Assembly: GCA_025936275.1 (NCBI GenBank)
Contig: JAICTR010000110.1
Location: 1-8,046 of the forward strand
DNA length: 8,046 nt
Source of the DNA: Burkholderiales bacterium
GTDB lineage: Bacteria > Pseudomonadota > Gammaproteobacteria > Burkholderiales > Usitatibacteraceae
Reading direction: 5' to 3'
In this document: positions 4,839 to 8,046 of the stretch, piece by piece
How the letters are laid out: each line of letters begins with the position of its first letter
How positions within the stretch are numbered: the stretch's first letter is position 1
Position numbers and translations under genes: made by a program
Notes under the pieces: generated by a model
Database searches by the model: none
What the model was told of the DNA's origin: nothing
What the model saw: the letters and a program-made list of their open reading frames with translations, nothing else

Positions 4839-7800
4839 TCAGTCCGAACTCCCGGCGAAGGCCTCGGCAGGGCCGGCCGCGCCGTGTTGCTTGAGGGCCC
4901 GGTTTCCCGTGAGCGCGCGCAGCGCCACGTAGAACACCGGCGTGAGGAAGAGGCCCAGGGCGGTGACGCCGATCATCCCGGAGAAGACGGCGATGCCCAT
5001 CGCGCGGCGCATCTCCGCGCCCGCACCGAACGAGTACACCAGCGGCACGGTGCCCATGACGAACGCCATCGAGGTCATGAGGATCGGCCTCAACCTCAGG
5101 CGCGCGGCCTCGATCGCGGCCTCGCGCGGCGACTTGCCGGCGAACTCCAGCTCGCGCGCGAACTCCACGATGAGGATCGCGTTCTTCGCCGAGAGCCCGA
5201 CCAGCACGATGAAGCCGATCTGCGTGAAGATGTTGTTGTCGCCGTGCGTGAGCCACACGCCCGCCATCGCCGCGAGGAGCGCCATCGGCACGATGAGCAG
5301 GATCGAGAGCGGCAGCACGAGGCTCTCGTAGAGCGCGGCGAGCACCAGGAACACCAGCAGGATCGATACCGGGAACACCCACGCCGCGGAGTTGCCGGCG
5401 AGGATCTCCTGGTACGTGAGGTCGGTCCATTCGAAGGCGATGCCGCGCGGCAGCGTCTCGTGCGCGATGCGCGCGATGGCGTCCTGCGCCTGGCCCGAGG
5501 AATAGCCGGGCGCGGGCCCGCCGTTCACGTCGGCGGCGAGGAAGCCGTTGTAGCGCATCGCGCGCTCCGGACCCGCGGCGGGCTTCACGTCGACCAGCGC
5601 CGAGAGCGGGATCATCTCGCCCGCGTTGCTGCGCACCTTGAGCTGGCCGATGTCCTCGGGATGCGCGCGGAACGGCGCGTCCGCCTGCACGCGCACCGAA
5701 TACGTGCGGCCGAAGCGGTTGAAGTCGTTCACGTAGAGGCTCCCGAGGTACACCTGCATCGTGTCGAAGATCTCGGTCAACGGGACGCCGAGCTGGCGCG
5801 CCTTGGTGCGGTCGATGTCCACGTAGAGCTGCGGCACGTTCACCTGCCAGCTCGAGAAGAGGCCGGCGAGCTCGGGTGCCTTGCGCGCGCGGCCCAGGAA
5901 CTCCTTCATCGACTGGTCGAGCGCGTCGTAGCCGAGCGAGGCGCGGTCCTCCACCTCGAGCTTGAAGCCGCCTGTGGTGCCCAGGCCCATCACCGGCGGC
6001 GGCGGGAAGATCGCGATGAATGCGTCCTGGATGCCGGCGAACTGGCGATTGAGCGACATGGCGATCGCGCCGCCCGAGAGCGATGGATCGTGCCGCTCGT
6101 CGAAGGGCTTGAGCGTCACGAAGACGATGCCCGCGTTGGCGCTGTTGGTGAAGCCGTTGATCGAGAGCCCGGGGAACGCCACCGCGTGCTCGACGCCGGG
6201 ATGCTTCATCGCGATCTCGTCCATGCGGCGGATCACTTCCTCGGTGCGGTCGAGCGTCGCGCCGTCGGGAAGCTGCGCGAAACCGATCAGGTACTGCTTG
6301 TCCTGGCTCGGCACGAAGCCGTGCGGCACCGCCTTGAAGAGGCCCGCCGTCGCCACCGCGAGCACCGCGTACACCGCGAGCATCACCGCCTTGCGCCCCA
6401 ACGCCCCGCGCACGCCGCCCGTGTAGGCGTGCGTGCCGCGCCGGAAGACGCGGTTGAAGGCGGCGAAGAAGCGCCCGAGCACGCGGTCCATGGCGCGCGT
6501 GAGGACATCCTTCGGCGCGTCGTGGCCACGCAGCAGCAACGCGGCGAGCGCCGGCGAGAGCGTGAGCGAGTTGATCGCCGAGATCACGGTGGAGATCGCG
6601 ATCGTCACCGCGAACTGGCGGTAGAACTGGCCGGAGAGCCCGCTGATGAAGGCGAGCGGCACGAAGACCGCGACCAGCACCAGCGCGATGGCGACGATCG
6701 GCCCGGAGACTTCGCGCATCGCGCGATAGGTCGCATCGCGTGGCGAGAGGCCCGCCTCGATGTTGCGCTCGACGTTCTCCACCACCACGATCGCGTCGTC
6801 CACGACGATGCCGATCGCGAGCACCAGGCCGAAGAGCGTGAGCGCGTTGATCGAGAAGCCGAGGAGGTAGAGCACCGAGAACGTGCCCACGATCGACACC
6901 GGCACCGCCACCAGCGGGATCACCGAGGCGCGCCAGGTCTGCAGGAAGAGGATCACCACGAGGACCACCAGCAGGATCGCCTCGAAGAGCGTGTGCACCA
7001 CCGACTCGATCGAGGCGCGCACGAACTGCGTCGGGTCGTAGACGATCTGGTAGTCGACGCCTTCGGGCATCGCGCCCTTGAGGTCGGCCATCGCGGCGCG
7101 CACGCGGCTCGAGATCTCGATCGCGTTGGAGCCGGGCGCGGCGAAGATGCCGATCGCGACCGCGGGCTTGTTGTCGAGGAGCGAGCGCAGCGAGTAATTC
7201 GCGGCGCCCAGCTCGATGCGGCCGAGGTCGCGCAGGCGCGTCACCGCGCCGCCCGCGTCGGTCTTCACGACGATGTCGCCGAATTCCTCCGCGGTCTGCA
7301 GGCGCCCGCGCGCGTTCACCGGGAGCTGCACCTGCACGCCCTGGACGTTCGGCGAGGCACCCACCACGCCGGCGGCGGCCTGCACGTTCTGGCCCTGGAT
7401 CGCGCGCACCACGTCGGTCGCGGAAAGGCCGCGCTCGGCGACCTTGCCCGGATCGAGCCACACGCGCATCGCGTAGTCGCCCGCGCCGAAGATCGCGACC
7501 TCGCCCACGCCGGGTACCCGCTGCAGGCGGTCCTTCACGTTGAGCACGCCGTAGTTGCGCAGGTAGTTGATGTCGTAGCGCTCGTCGGGCGAGACGAGGT
7601 GCACGACCATGGTGAGGTCCGACGACGCCTTCGCCGTGGTGATGCCGAGGCGCCGCACCTCCTCCGGAAGCCGCGGCTCGGCCTGCGCGACGCGGTTCTG
7701 CACCAGCTGCTGCGCCTTGTCGGGATCGGTGCCGAGCTTGAACGTGACGGTGAGCGTGAGGTTGCCGTCGGTCGTCGCCTGGCTCGCCATGTAGAGCATG

Positions 7801-8027
7801 CCCTCGACGCCGTTGATCTGCTCCTCGAGCGGTGTGGCGACCGTCTCGGCGATCACCTTCGGGTTCGCGCCCGGATAAGCGGCGCGCACCACGACCGAGG
7901 GCGGCACGACGTCGGGATACTCCGAGATCGGCAGGAGCCCCATCGCGATGGCGCCGCCGAGGAAGATCAGCACCGAGACGACGCCGGCGAAGATGGGACG
8001 ATCGACGAAAAATTTGGAGATGTTCAT
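4839..8027 (-). CDS. RND efflux transporter permease, HAE1 family, MexF/OqxB/BpeF-like
   Basis: The product is 1062 residues, full length for an inner-membrane hydrophobe/amphiphile exporter driven by proton influx. It starts MNISKFFVDRPIFAGVVSVL, with a first membrane span at 11-30. The motifs LLPISEYPDVVPPSV and AETVATPLEEQINGVEGM, among others, match my memory of MexF closely. Periplasmic porter regions lie at about 40-330 and 570-870; membrane bundles are at about 340-500, 545-563 and 880-1035. The proton-relay residues are all present: D410 and D411 (GIVVDDAIVVVEN), K948 (GLSAKNAIL), R978 and T985 (RLRPILMTS). Relatives export chloramphenicol, quinolones or trimethoprim; the substrate here is not readable. 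The ATG at 8027 has a ribosome site 9 nt upstream. The outer-membrane factor follows after 2 nt. The periplasmic adaptor gene normally preceding it is presumably just past the window. Confidence 0.97.
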   Translation of the reverse strand: MNISKFFVDRPIFAGVVSVLIFLGGAIAMGLLPISEYPDVVPPSVVVRAAYPGANPKVIAETVATPLEEQINGVEGMLYMASQATTDGNLTLTVTFKLGTDPDKAQQLVQNRVAQAEPRLPEEVRRLGITTAKASSDLTMVVHLVSPDERYDINYLRNYGVLNVKDRLQRVPGVGEVAIFGAGDYAMRVWLDPGKVAERGLSATDVVRAIQGQNVQAAAGVVGASPNVQGVQVQLPVNARGRLQTAEEFGDIVVKTDAGGAVTRLRDLGRIELGAANYSLRSLLDNKPAVAIGIFAAPGSNAIEISSRVRAAMADLKGAMPEGVDYQIVYDPTQFVRASIESVVHTLFEAILLVVLVVILFLQTWRASVIPLVAVPVSIVGTFSVLYLLGFSINALTLFGLVLAIGIVVDDAIVVVENVERNIEAGLSPRDATYRAMREVSGPIVAIALVLVAVFVPLAFISGLSGQFYRQFAVTIAISTVISAINSLTLSPALAALLLRGHDAPKDVLTRAMDRVLGRFFAAFNRVFRRGTHAYTGGVRGALGRKAVMLAVYAVLAVATAGLFKAVPHGFVPSQDKQYLIGFAQLPDGATLDRTEEVIRRMDEIAMKHPGVEHAVAFPGLSINGFTNSANAGIVFVTLKPFDERHDPSLSGGAIAMSLNRQFAGIQDAFIAIFPPPPVMGLGTTGGFKLEVEDRASLGYDALDQSMKEFLGRARKAPELAGLFSSWQVNVPQLYVDIDRTKARQLGVPLTEIFDTMQVYLGSLYVNDFNRFGRTYSVRVQADAPFRAHPEDIGQLKVRSNAGEMIPLSALVDVKPAAGPERAMRYNGFLAADVNGGPAPGYSSGQAQDAIARIAHETLPRGIAFEWTDLTYQEILAGNSAAWVFPVSILLVFLVLAALYESLVLPLSILLIVPMALLAAMAGVWLTHGDNNIFTQIGFIVLVGLSAKNAILIVEFARELEFAGKSPREAAIEAARLRLRPILMTSMAFVMGTVPLVYSFGAGAEMRRAMGIAVFSGMIGVTALGLFLTPVFYVALRALTGNRALKQHGAAGPAEAFAGSSD

Positions 8028-8036
8028 ATTGAGTGT

Positions 8037-8041
8037 CTCCC
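8037..8041 (-). promoter_or_regulatory. Ribosome binding site of the RND permease gene
   Basis: GGGAG on the minus strand lies 9 nt before the ATG at 8027-8025. It is part of a ten-base match to the left end of the GC-rich repeat at the window edge. Confidence 0.6.
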
Positions 8042-8046
8042 TCTCC
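8037..8046. repeat. Possible third copy of the GC-rich repeat, truncated by the window edge
   Basis: CTCCCTCTCC is identical to the first ten bases of copies A and B and has the same orientation. Ten low-complexity bases are weak evidence; the remaining 25 would lie outside the window. Confidence 0.4.

Noticed and set aside
4842..7461. Upstream extension of the efflux factor frame through most of the permease gene on the minus strand, over 850 codons without a stop
   Set aside because: It runs in another frame of the same strand under a clearly real permease gene. The translation is arginine/alanine-rich low-complexity sequence, as expected from high GC, and the lipobox places the true start near 4836.

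Overview
The window is uniformly very GC-rich. Its codons end almost always in G or C, and its envelope proteins are of Gram-negative type: a tripartite RND pump, an outer-membrane lipoprotein factor and periplasmic c-type cytochromes. Together with the style of the genes and of the interspersed repeats, this suggests a high-GC proteobacterium, most likely a betaproteobacterium. That placement is inference; there is no rRNA or other marker to fix the taxon.

Layout, left to right. Positions 1-332 (minus) hold the N-terminal part of a LysR-family regulator cut by the window edge. It diverges across about 76 bp from a two-gene cytochrome operon (409-1239 and 1245-1808, plus): a di-heme c-type cytochrome, then a mono-heme one. 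Next, 1883-3250 (plus) is a membrane-anchored M23 (LytM-type) metallopeptidase with its own likely promoter at the end of the cytochrome gene. It converges on an efflux operon on the minus strand, read from the right edge: a MexF/OqxB/BpeF-type RND permease (8027-4839), a NodT/OprN-type outer-membrane lipoprotein factor (4836-3385), and a tiny 30-residue single-membrane-span ORF (3388-3296) whose GTG start overlaps the factor's TGA stop. The periplasmic adaptor expected before the permease would lie beyond the right edge.

The parts most worth attention are in the efflux operon. First, the 30-codon ORF fits a translationally coupled small membrane protein, a possible pump accessory not annotated in this family as far as I know. 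Second, the outer-membrane factor gene carries two unrelated palindromic repeats inside its reading frame: a 54-bp palindrome inside the signal-peptide codons and a 35-bp GC-rich repeat in the linker just after the lipobox. Both keep the frame open, so they encode protein. Third, a near-identical copy of the 35-bp repeat lies between the convergent genes, and the first ten bases of what may be a third copy stand at the right edge, where they supply the permease's Shine-Dalgarno sequence.

Functionally, the right half is a drug or solvent efflux machine. The left half is a LysR-linked periplasmic electron-transfer pair whose dehydrogenase partner is not in the window, plus a cell-wall peptidase. 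I see no CRISPR array, tRNA, rRNA, transposase or phage gene. No gene-free stretch exceeds about 80 bases.
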